Source of the DNA: Flavobacteriaceae bacterium | GTDB taxonomy: Bacteria > Bacteroidota > Bacteroidia > Flavobacteriales > Flavobacteriaceae | DNA: 5,667 nt | Assembly (NCBI GenBank): GCA_008081175.1 | Contig: VMCW01000064.1 | Coordinates: 1-5,667 of the forward strand | Reading direction: 5' to 3' | Part shown: positions 1 to 5,667 of the stretch, piece by piece | Layout of the letters: every line of letters begins with the position of its first letter | Position numbering within the stretch: position 1 is the first letter of the stretch | Program-made: the position numbers and the translations under genes | Notes under the pieces: generated by a model | Databases searched by the model: none | What the model saw: the letters and a program-made list of their open reading frames with translations, nothing else | Told to the model about the DNA's origin: nothing

Positions 1-224
1 GTAGCCGCAAGTACTGCGGACAACGCTTGAAAACGAGAAATCCCTTTGTTTTGTTCTTTTGAAAAAAGGAGTTTAAAAGCGGTTTTAATCTTAAATAAAG
101 GAACGCCTTTGCTGTGAAAAGTCAAATACAGCCCTCCCCCAACTACCGAGAAAAGCATCACCCATTCTAAGGGACTAATTAATCGTTGTAAGCCCAGCTC
201 CAGAAAGGCAATCCAATTGTCCAT
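1..224 (-). CDS. Alanine/glycine:cation symporter (AGCS family), N-terminal part only
   Basis: This is the first 74 codons, plus two bases, of an inner-membrane sodium-coupled amino acid carrier; the rest lies beyond the left edge. The reading frame opens at ATG 224-222 and stays open to the edge. The protein begins MDNWIAFLEL. A hydrophobic segment at about residues 17-35 contains the glycine-rich stretch VVGGGLYLTF, which is typical of the first membrane helix of AGCS (AlsT/DagA-like) carriers. Residues 61-74, GISRFQALSAVLAA, match the conserved family region that precedes the 'GTGNI' substrate/sodium-site motif, which would fall just outside the window. Characterised members import alanine or glycine with Na+ (or H+); the substrate here cannot be told. 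It is divergent from the aminotransferase gene, with a 127-bp AT-rich gap. The family call rests on only about 15% of a typical protein, but the matched motifs are distinctive. Confidence 0.85.
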   Translation of the reverse strand, partial: MDNWIAFLELGLQRLISPLEWVMLFSVVGGGLYLTFHSKGVPLFKIKTAFKLLFSKEQNKGISRFQALSAVLAA

Positions 225-351
225 GCTGAAAAATAGGCATTAATTTTTAGTTCCGTAAAAAAAAGAACCGCTTTTAAATCATAAGCGACATTTATGAATT
301 AAAATTTTGTTTTGTATTAAAAAAAAACAAACTTTAGGAAAAACATAAAAA

Positions 352-1464
352 ATGCAAACAAGAAGAGACTGGCTGCGCTCATCATTAGGGATTGGAGGGA
401 TGCTTTTAGCACCACACAGCATCCTTAGCGCACAAGAAAAAGAAGCCTTCAACCCCCGCAGTTTAGAGCCCATAATTCGTTTGAGCTCCAATGAAAACCC
501 CTACGGTCCTTCAAAAAGGGTACAAGAACGCATCAAAGATTCCTTTGTTCACGGATGTCGTTATCCGTATGCGTATTCGGACGATTTAGCCGCTATTTTA
601 GCAAAAAAACACGGTGTTGCTCCAGAGTCAATTATCGTTACTGGGGGCTCCACAGAAGGGCTGAAGATTGCAGGGTTAACTTTTGCTTCCAATGGAGGAG
701 AAATTATCTCAGGGGAGCCGACCTTCCTCGCAATGATGGACTATGCAAAACAGTGGGGAGCCACGATCAACTGGGTTCCTGTAGGAGCGGATAAAGGGTA
801 TGATCTAGATGAAATCGAAAAGCGCATTTCTTCCAAGACAAAACTGGTATTTCTCTGCAACCCCAACAACCCCACAGGGACTCTTGTGTCTGCAGACAAG
901 CTGGTCGATTTTTGTGCGAGCGCAAGTAAAAAAACGATTGTCTTTTCAGACGAAGCCTATTACGATTTTATTGAAACCCCAAACTATCCCAGCATGGTTG
1001 ACGCAGTAAAAAGAGGAGACGATGTGATTGTTTCCAAAACGTTTTCTAAGGTGTATGGACTTGCAGGACTTCGAGTGGGCTATTTGATTGCCAAGCCGGA
1101 ATTGGCGGCCAAAATCAGAAAAAATATTGTCGCAATGAGCAATGTTCTTGCTATAGAGGCGGCAAAAGAAGCCCTTGAAGACGAGGCCTTTTATCAATTT
1201 TCTCTTGCACAAAACAGAGAGGCAAAATCTCGAATTTACACTCTTTTAGACCACCTTAAATTGGAATATGTACCCTCCCACACCAATTTTGTGTTCTTCC
1301 ATTCTCAAAAGGACATCCGAACACTGGGTCCTATGATGTTAGAAAAAGGGGTACGTATAGGCAGGCCTTTTCCTCCTTTTTACGACTGGTGCCGTATCAG
1401 TACGGGAACCTTAGAAGAAGTGGATGTCTTTATCAAAGGAATGCTTGAAATTTACGAAGGGTAG
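352..1464 (+). CDS. Tat-signal PLP aminotransferase, histidinol-phosphate aminotransferase-like (class I/II)
   Basis: A 370-residue fold-type I PLP-dependent aminotransferase of the HisC-like branch. Visible motifs are the substrate-side SSNENPYGP (45-53), NPNNPTG (170-176), SDEAYYDF (199-206, with the PLP-ring Asp200 and Tyr203), SKTFSKVYGLAGLRVGY (228-244, with the probable Schiff-base Lys233 and phosphate-binding Arg241) and CRISTGT (347-353, with Arg348 expected to bind the substrate carboxylate). The catalytic set appears complete. The N-terminus is unusual: TRRDWLRSS (3-11) followed by a hydrophobic stretch and a possible cleavage site near SILSAQ (23-28) resembles a twin-arginine signal (S/T-R-R-x-F-L-K, with Trp for Phe and Arg for Lys). 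Such a protein would be exported folded with its cofactor. True biosynthetic HisC is cytoplasmic, and no his genes adjoin, so a role in histidine synthesis is doubtful; the amino-acid substrate is unknown. The start is the ATG after an A-rich leader with no Shine-Dalgarno. Its stop lies 3 bp from that of the convergent secreted-protein gene. Confidence 0.93.
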   Translation: MQTRRDWLRSSLGIGGMLLAPHSILSAQEKEAFNPRSLEPIIRLSSNENPYGPSKRVQERIKDSFVHGCRYPYAYSDDLAAILAKKHGVAPESIIVTGGSTEGLKIAGLTFASNGGEIISGEPTFLAMMDYAKQWGATINWVPVGADKGYDLDEIEKRISSKTKLVFLCNPNNPTGTLVSADKLVDFCASASKKTIVFSDEAYYDFIETPNYPSMVDAVKRGDDVIVSKTFSKVYGLAGLRVGYLIAKPELAAKIRKNIVAMSNVLAIEAAKEALEDEAFYQFSLAQNREAKSRIYTLLDHLKLEYVPSHTNFVFFHSQKDIRTLGPMMLEKGVRIGRPFPPFYDWCRISTGTLEEVDVFIKGMLEIYEG

Positions 1465-1467
1465 GGC

Positions 1468-2136
1468 TTATTTTTCTTTAACAATGATGTAGGTGGCTTT
1501 GACACCTGTAGCCAGATTCCAACGGTTGGCGCCCACGAGTTTTCCTTCGTCATCAAAAACGCGAACTTCTGCTGTATTAGGTCCAGAGGCCCCCTGATTG
1601 AGCGCCACAAAATCAATTTTGTTGAACCCCATAATAAGATCGATAGCAATGGTTTTAAATCGTTCTTGAAGGAGTACCTGAGGGACGACCTCTTTGTCAT
1701 TGACCATAATTCGAATTAAGTCACCGTCTGGGGATTCGTGGTCGCGAAGCGCTATTTGGACGTATTTTCCATTGTTGCGAAAGTCGCCGAGGTACTGATC
1801 TGTTTTAAATTGATTTGGATTTTTTTCTTCCTCTGGCTTCCGATTTAACCTGTTTTCATACCGTTTTCCAGGGTCTAGAAACTGCTCGTTTTCTCCAAAG
1901 AGCAAACGCGGATTTTCAATGTCGTTCTTAGGGTCTTCAAATTTTATTTCGGGAGTAAAGAAATCTTCTGAAAGAAGGGATTTGTTTTTTTTGGGGAGAA
2001 GCAAAGAGGGTCCTTTTTCCTTGGGTGGAGGAACAACAAACTTTGGAGGATCTGTCAATTCCGTCTTTTTCTGACCCCAGCTGTTGCTAAAGCAAAGGCA
2101 AAAAACCACCAAGCAAAAAGACATTAAGGACCTCAT
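1468..2136 (-). CDS. Secreted protein of unknown function with C-terminal beta-sandwich-like domain
   Basis: A 222-residue protein I cannot assign to a characterised family. Residues 1-21 form a Sec signal peptide: MRS, a hydrophobic core, then a likely signal peptidase I site at SWG/QKK (19-24). There is no lipobox cysteine at that site, so it is probably soluble in the periplasm or secreted. Residues 22-120 are rich in Pro, Lys, Glu and Asn with low hydrophobicity, suggesting an extended or disordered linker. Residues 124-220 look like a compact beta domain with alternating hydrophobic strands: KYVQIALRDHESPDGDLIRI, VNDKEVV, GFNKIDFVALNQGASGPNTA, VRVFDDEGKLV and NRWNLATGVKATYIIVK. My recollection is that a domain with the GPNTA and WNLxTGxKA pattern recurs in flavobacterial secreted proteins; the Asp-rich DHESPDGD loop might bind calcium. 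The gene is convergent with the aminotransferase and divergent from the SSS symporter. A good promoter match lies just upstream. Function is open. Confidence 0.88.
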   Translation of the reverse strand: MRSLMSFCLVVFCLCFSNSWGQKKTELTDPPKFVVPPPKEKGPSLLLPKKNKSLLSEDFFTPEIKFEDPKNDIENPRLLFGENEQFLDPGKRYENRLNRKPEEEKNPNQFKTDQYLGDFRNNGKYVQIALRDHESPDGDLIRIMVNDKEVVPQVLLQERFKTIAIDLIMGFNKIDFVALNQGASGPNTAEVRVFDDEGKLVGANRWNLATGVKATYIIVKEK

Positions 2137-2153
2137 TTACACGCTTTTTTTAA

Positions 2154-2184
2154 CAAACCTAGTAGGAAATCAGATGATACTCAA
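2154..2184 (-). promoter_or_regulatory. Bacteroidota-type promoter of the secreted-protein gene
   Basis: Read on the minus strand, TTG (2184-2182) is followed after 20 nt by TAGGTTTG (2161-2154), an exact match to the TAnnTTTG -7 element of the Bacteroidota primary sigma factor with an acceptable spacer to the -33 TTG. Transcription would begin near position 2148, leaving a leader of only about 12 nt before the ATG at 2136. The motif match is seen directly; activity is inferred. Confidence 0.5.
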
Positions 2185-2211
2185 GTGTTTTAACAACTAT
2201 TTAATTCTGAA

Positions 2212-2233
2212 GAGGTGTTTTTTGTTATCTTTA
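2212..2233 (+). promoter_or_regulatory. Putative promoter element of the SSS symporter gene
   Basis: TATCTTTA (2226-2233) matches five of the six fixed positions of TAnnTTTG and sits 23 nt before the ATG at 2257. No convincing -33 TTG is visible upstream. The surrounding 22 bp, of form GAGGT-N8-TTATCTTTA, recur at 18 of 22 positions upstream of the nucleoside transporter gene, which raises the chance that it is functional. This is a weak call based on similarity alone. Confidence 0.3.
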
Positions 2234-2256
2234 ATTGAACCAATTTGAAAATACTG

Positions 2257-4065
2257 ATGCAGATAACAACGATCGACTGGCTGATAATATTTTTGTTTTT
2301 TGCTATTTCTCTCGGGATTGGAATTTATGTTTCTAAATCTTCAGGACAAAGTGCAAATGAATACTTTCTCTCGGGGCGAAGTATGCCTTGGTGGCTTTTA
2401 GGACTTTCTATGGTCGCCACGACTTTTTCTACTGACACACCAAATTTGGTTGCAGACATTGTCCGGACTAACGGTGTATCTGGAAATTGGGTTTGGTGGG
2501 CTTTTTTGATAACGGGACTATTAACGGTTTTTGTCTATGCTAAGCTGTGGCGAAGGTCAAATGTGAGTACCGACTTGGAGTTTTACGAGCTGCGTTATGG
2601 AGGGAAGCCAGCACGTTTTTTAAGAAAGTTCAGAGCCATTTATTTAGGAATTATTTTCAATGTAATTACCATGTCTGCAGTGACTTTGGCGGCCATAAAA
2701 ATAGGAGGAATTATGTTGGGACTTGAACCTTGGCAAACCGTTCTGACAGCCGGATTAGTAACAGTAACATTTAGTGCTATAGGTGGATTTAAAGGGGTCG
2801 TTTATACAGATATGATACTGTTTTTTGTCGCCATGGGAGGTGCCATAGGCGCAGCGGTGTACTTGGTAAATCTTCCAGAGGTAGGTGGCTTGGAAGCACT
2901 GCTTGCCAACGAAAATGTAGCGGATAAAATTTCCATCCTTCCCGATTTTGGAGACACTGAAGCATTGATTGCCTTATTGATCATCCCTCTGGCGGTCCAG
3001 TGGTGGAGCTCATGGTATCCTGGAGCAGAGCCCGGAGGTGGGGGATATATCGCCCAGCGGATGTTTGCTGCAAAAGATGAAAATCACGCGATTGGAGCAA
3101 CCTTTTTCTTTAATATTATGCACTATGCCCTACGCCCATGGCCTTGGATAATGGTGGCTTTGGCTTCTTTGGTGGTTTTTCCAGATTTGGCCAGTATACA
3201 ACAGGCTTTTCCGAACATTACACCAGATAAATTAGGGAATGACTTAGCCTATCCCGCTATGCTAACCAAACTTCCTACAGGACTACTCGGTTTGGTTTTA
3301 GCTTCATTGATTTCTGCTTATATGAGCACGATTTCCACACAGCTCAACTGGGGGTCTTCTTATATTGTTTACGACTTTTATCAAACTCAAATCAACCCCG
3401 AAGCATCCCAAAAAAGACTTGTAGCTGTAGGCCGTTTATCAACAGTTGTGCTTATGGTTTTGAGCACACTACTCGCGCTCTTGTTACAAAACGCCATGCA
3501 GCTATTTAATCTGCTTTTGGTCTTTGGCGCAGGTACGGGATTGATTTTTATTTTGCGCTGGTTTTGGTGGCGAATCAATGCTTGGAGTGAAATCGCAGCA
3601 ATGGTTGCTTCTGGAGTGATTTCACTTGTATTAACTATTCCAAGTATAAAAAACACGCTCTTTGGAGCTGAAGGGTTTCTGCCCGGGTGGGCAGAATTTC
3701 CTTTTGTGGTAGCCGTGACGACCAGCATATGGCTTATTGTCACCTTTGTTACCCCATCAGAAGATCCCTCTGTATTGCGGTCTTTTTACAAAAAGACACA
3801 ACCAGGAGGACCCGGATGGGCAAGGGTAATTTCGGATGCTCAAAAGGAAGGTGTTGATCTGCAAGAAGACCACGCCGCCTGGAGTGTTCCTTCTGGAATA
3901 CTGGCCATGCTTTTGGGGTGTGCTTTGATATACAGCACGATGTTCAGTACCGGCTATTTGATCTATGGAAACTATAACCTGGCATTTCCATTACTCGGTT
4001 TGGCCTTGGTCTCTGGCTACCTGCTGTTAAAAACTTGGAAAAAAATACGGGTAAACGTCCTTTGA
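2257..4065 (+). CDS. Sodium:solute symporter (SSS family), substrate unknown
   Basis: A 602-residue inner-membrane Na+-coupled importer with about 14-15 hydrophobic segments. Family marks (numbered from this ATG) are the first helix with GIGIYVSK (20-27), then ANEYFLSGRSMPWW (33-46) leading into LSMVATTFSTDTPN (50-63), GGFKGVVYTD (176-185), and the TM8 motif SAYMSTISTQLNWGSS (353-368), whose Ser357/Thr358 align with the usual Na2-site hydroxyls. Residues 252-267, around YPGAEPGGGGYIAQRM, and the polar loop near 499-521 containing FYKKTQPGGPGW mark a longer SSS subgroup. I believe this subgroup is common in Bacteroidota, but its substrates (sugars, organic acids and others) cannot be read from sequence. 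An in-frame TTG at 2245 could add four residues (MKIL); ATG 2257 is preferred because it gives the usual family N-terminus and leaves a leader after the putative promoter. The gene is monocistronic, and its stop lies 2 bp from that of the convergent nucleoside transporter gene. Confidence 0.95.
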   Translation: MQITTIDWLIIFLFFAISLGIGIYVSKSSGQSANEYFLSGRSMPWWLLGLSMVATTFSTDTPNLVADIVRTNGVSGNWVWWAFLITGLLTVFVYAKLWRRSNVSTDLEFYELRYGGKPARFLRKFRAIYLGIIFNVITMSAVTLAAIKIGGIMLGLEPWQTVLTAGLVTVTFSAIGGFKGVVYTDMILFFVAMGGAIGAAVYLVNLPEVGGLEALLANENVADKISILPDFGDTEALIALLIIPLAVQWWSSWYPGAEPGGGGYIAQRMFAAKDENHAIGATFFFNIMHYALRPWPWIMVALASLVVFPDLASIQQAFPNITPDKLGNDLAYPAMLTKLPTGLLGLVLASLISAYMSTISTQLNWGSSYIVYDFYQTQINPEASQKRLVAVGRLSTVVLMVLSTLLALLLQNAMQLFNLLLVFGAGTGLIFILRWFWWRINAWSEIAAMVASGVISLVLTIPSIKNTLFGAEGFLPGWAEFPFVVAVTTSIWLIVTFVTPSEDPSVLRSFYKKTQPGGPGWARVISDAQKEGVDLQEDHAAWSVPSGILAMLLGCALIYSTMFSTGYLIYGNYNLAFPLLGLALVSGYLLLKTWKKIRVNVL

Positions 4066-4067
4066 GG

Positions 4068-5387
4068 TTAGCCTAAAATAATTCCAGCGATAGTCGCAGA
4101 CATTAAAGAAACAAGCGATCCAGCAACCATAGCTTTAAAGCCCAATTCGGTAAGAAGCTTTTTGGTTTTGGGAGCGATGATTCCAATACCTCCTATTTGT
4201 ATTCCAATAGAAGCAAAATTGGCAAAGCCACACAACATATAAGTGGCCATAACAACGGATTTTTGATAGGAGAAGTGCGTAGCGCTGAGGCCGTTTTTTA
4301 AATCGACTAACTGGGTGTATCCTACAAATTCACTGGCTACGAGCTTCACCCCTAGAAGCTGCCCCATCAAGGCGATGTCTTCGTTTGCCACACCTATGAT
4401 CCACATCAGCGGAGCAAATAAGTACCCCAATAAAAACTCAATGGAAAAACCTTCATAAACAGTATTGGTCGCAATCCAACTGTTGATTCCGATCAGATCA
4501 CCAAATCCCGAAAACACATTGCTTAGCATCGCAATCAACGCAATAAACACCAAGAGCATCGCTGCAACATTCACCGCCATTTTGATACCTTCTCCTGTTC
4601 CTATAGAAATAGCTGTAAGTAAATTCGAGCCTATTTTGTCGTTTGATATCGTGATGTCTGTAACGATTTCCTCCGTTTGTGGATAGATGATTTTCGCAAT
4701 AACTATTGCCCCTGGGGCTGCCATAACTGAGGCAGCGAGGAGGCTTTTTGCAAACTCCAAACGCATCACAGGATCATTACCTCCTAAAAAACCGATGTAG
4801 GCCCCCAGTACGCTACCGGCAACAGTGGCCATTCCTCCCACCATAACGAGAAAAATCTCGGAGCGGTTCATTTTTTCTAGATAGGCTTTGATTAATAAAG
4901 GAGCTTCTGTTTGCCCCAAAAAGATGTTTCCTGCAACAGAAAGACTTTCAGCTCCTGAAATTTTAAAAAGCTTGGTGAGGCCCCAAGCGAGAAAACCAAC
5001 GACTTTTTGAATAATTCCGAAATAATACAAAATGGAGCTCAGAGCAGAAAAGAAAATGATGACCGGAAGGGCTTGAAACACAAAAATAAAACCGTAGGTG
5101 TCTGTATTGCCAAATTCACCCAATAACATTTTGGTCCCCTCTCCTGTATATTCCAATACTTTGATGAAAAAATTTCCCATCGCCTCAAAGAGCGCTTTGA
5201 TCCAATTAATTTTTAAGACTCCAATGGCGATAAGTACTTGAACCAGTAGTCCAAGCCCTACTGTTTTCCAAGCAATGGCTTTTCGATTCGCGCTAAAAAG
5301 ATAAGCGATAAACAAGAGGACCAGCATTCCTAGCGCCCCTCTGAAGAGGTTCTCAACAGAGAAACCCGCATTTGGGATTAATTCCAT
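4068..5387 (-). CDS. Concentrative nucleoside transporter (CNT/NupC family)
   Basis: A 439-residue, full-length inner-membrane CNT transporter that takes up nucleosides with Na+ or H+. Residues 1-75 hold the three variable N-terminal helices. The transport core carries the family's substrate-site motifs: GQTEAPLLI (158-166, hairpin 1, with Gln159, Thr160 and Glu161), VANEDIALMG (333-342, with Glu336), and CGFANFASIGIQIGG (386-400, with Phe388, Asn390 and Ser393). These residues correspond to the uridine-contacting positions known from the Vibrio cholerae CNT structure, so a nucleoside substrate is well supported; purine versus pyrimidine preference and the coupling ion are not. The start is ATG 5387-5385, with no clear Shine-Dalgarno. 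No nucleoside-catabolism gene adjoins. It diverges from the GH16 lipoprotein gene across 100 bp and shares a promoter-like element with the SSS symporter gene, which may hint at similar control. Confidence 0.96.
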   Translation of the reverse strand: MELIPNAGFSVENLFRGALGMLVLLFIAYLFSANRKAIAWKTVGLGLLVQVLIAIGVLKINWIKALFEAMGNFFIKVLEYTGEGTKMLLGEFGNTDTYGFIFVFQALPVIIFFSALSSILYYFGIIQKVVGFLAWGLTKLFKISGAESLSVAGNIFLGQTEAPLLIKAYLEKMNRSEIFLVMVGGMATVAGSVLGAYIGFLGGNDPVMRLEFAKSLLAASVMAAPGAIVIAKIIYPQTEEIVTDITISNDKIGSNLLTAISIGTGEGIKMAVNVAAMLLVFIALIAMLSNVFSGFGDLIGINSWIATNTVYEGFSIEFLLGYLFAPLMWIIGVANEDIALMGQLLGVKLVASEFVGYTQLVDLKNGLSATHFSYQKSVVMATYMLCGFANFASIGIQIGGIGIIAPKTKKLLTELGFKAMVAGSLVSLMSATIAGIILG

Positions 5388-5405
5388 AAGGCTTTACAAA
5401 GAGTC

Positions 5406-5427
5406 TAAAGATAAGAAAAGGAACCTC
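5406..5427 (-). promoter_or_regulatory. Putative promoter element of the nucleoside transporter gene
   Basis: On the minus strand, TATCTTTA (5413-5406) lies 18 nt before the ATG and resembles the TAnnTTTG -7 box with a final A. GAGGT stands eight bases before TTATCTTTA, in the same arrangement as upstream of the SSS symporter gene. A TTTC, with the spacing expected of a -33 box, is a poor match to TTTG. The call is tentative. Confidence 0.3.
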
Positions 5428-5487
5428 ATTTTATGAAATTTTAATATATTCGAGCGATTCTAAAGGAACTTTAGAAATAGAGGAGTA

Positions 5488-5667
5488 ATGAAAAAGAAGA
5501 TGAGATTATTAGGATTACTACTTTCTGTTATTTTGCTTACGAACTGTCAAAAGGAGACCAGTACATTAGAAATCGACACCGCACCACAAACGACTGCAGA
5601 TGCTCCAGAGGCAAACGTAGAGGAGCGTGGTTTGGTTTGGTCAGATGAGTTTGAGGGTGCTTCTTTA
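5488..5667 (+). CDS. Probable GH16 family glycoside hydrolase lipoprotein, N-terminal part only
   Basis: The first 60 codons of a lipoprotein cut by the right edge. MKKKMRLLGLLLSVILLTNC (1-20) is a signal peptide ending in the lipobox LTNC, so Cys20 should be lipidated and the mature protein anchored in a membrane, possibly at the cell surface. A polar linker rich in Thr, Ala and Glu (21-48) follows. Residues 49-57, GLVWSDEFE, are the characteristic opening strand of GH16 catalytic domains (LVWSDEF is usually followed by the PDxxKW region). GH16 enzymes cleave beta-1,3/1,4-glucans such as laminarin, or galactans such as agar and carrageenan. The catalytic ExDxxE motif is outside the window, so neither activity nor specificity can be judged. 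The start ATG 5488 has AGGAG only 2 nt upstream, which is too close for ideal pairing; an in-frame ATG at 5500 is 14 nt away and would leave a shorter but still plausible signal. The gene is divergent from the nucleoside transporter gene. Confidence 0.8.
   Translation, partial: MKKKMRLLGLLLSVILLTNCQKETSTLEIDTAPQTTADAPEANVEERGLVWSDEFEGASL

Noticed and set aside
72..278. A perfect 13-bp inverted repeat, TTTAAAAGCGGTT at 72-84 and its complement at 266-278.
   Set aside because: One arm lies inside the AGCS coding sequence and the other in the AT-rich gap. A 13-bp match is near chance expectation in 5.7 kb of AT-rich DNA, and nothing else suggests mobile-element ends.
269..287. A small hairpin, CGCTT/AAGCG with a 9-nt loop, between the AGCS and aminotransferase genes.
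   Set aside because: The stem is only 5 bp, has no T-run, and lies between divergent genes where no terminator is expected.
279..491. Minus-strand open frame of 70 codons overlapping the start of the aminotransferase.
   Set aside because: It is antisense to a well-supported gene, and the translation shows no domain or plausible family.
2245..2256. TTG at 2245 as the start of the SSS symporter.
   Set aside because: The in-frame ATG at 2257 gives the normal N-terminus of the family; TTG starts are rare in this group, and the putative promoter would leave almost no leader. It cannot be fully excluded.
3025..3050. G-rich run (GGAGGTGGGGG), considered as a possible G-quadruplex or binding site.
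   Set aside because: It is explained by the conserved EPGGGGYI coding stretch and lacks four G-tracts.
3387..3743. Minus-strand open frame of 118 codons inside the SSS symporter gene.
   Set aside because: It lies fully within a confidently assigned transporter, and its Ser/Thr/Ile/Lys-rich translation looks like the complement of membrane-helix codons.
1..5667. A defence system, CRISPR array, tRNA or insertion sequence.
   Set aside because: No regularly spaced direct repeats, tRNA-like folds, transposase motifs or defence-protein domains were seen; nearly all bases are in recognisable transport, enzyme or secreted-protein genes.

Overview
The window looks like chromosomal DNA from a member of the Bacteroidota, most probably a marine-type flavobacterium. 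The evidence is moderate-to-low GC, A/T-rich gene starts mostly without a Shine-Dalgarno sequence, one promoter matching the Bacteroidota form (TTG, about 20 nt, TAnnTTTG), a secreted protein of a type I associate with flavobacteria, and a lipoprotein that begins like a glycoside hydrolase family 16 (GH16) enzyme. Genus or species cannot be read from the sequence.

There are six genes, and neighbouring genes always lie on opposite strands. From left to right they are: the start of an alanine/glycine:cation symporter (AGCS family, minus strand, cut by the left edge); a twin-arginine (Tat) signal-bearing PLP aminotransferase of the histidinol-phosphate aminotransferase type (plus); an uncharacterised secreted protein with a C-terminal beta-sandwich-like domain (minus); a sodium:solute symporter of the SSS family (plus); a concentrative nucleoside transporter of the CNT/NupC family (minus); and the first 60 codons of a probable GH16 lipoprotein (plus, cut by the right edge). 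The two convergent junctions have only 3 and 2 bp between stop codons. The three divergent gaps are 127, 120 and 100 bp and must hold the promoters. No gap exceeds 300 bp.

Each gene therefore appears to be transcribed alone, and there is no operon tying them into one pathway. The shared theme is nutrient acquisition: three secondary transporters from different families (amino acid, unknown solute, nucleoside), a probable surface polysaccharide-degrading enzyme, and two exported proteins of unknown role. That suits a marine heterotroph feeding on macromolecules, but this link is inference. I see no RNA gene, mobile element, CRISPR array or defence system. The least explained items are the Tat-type aminotransferase, the secreted protein, and a promoter-like element shared upstream of two transporters.
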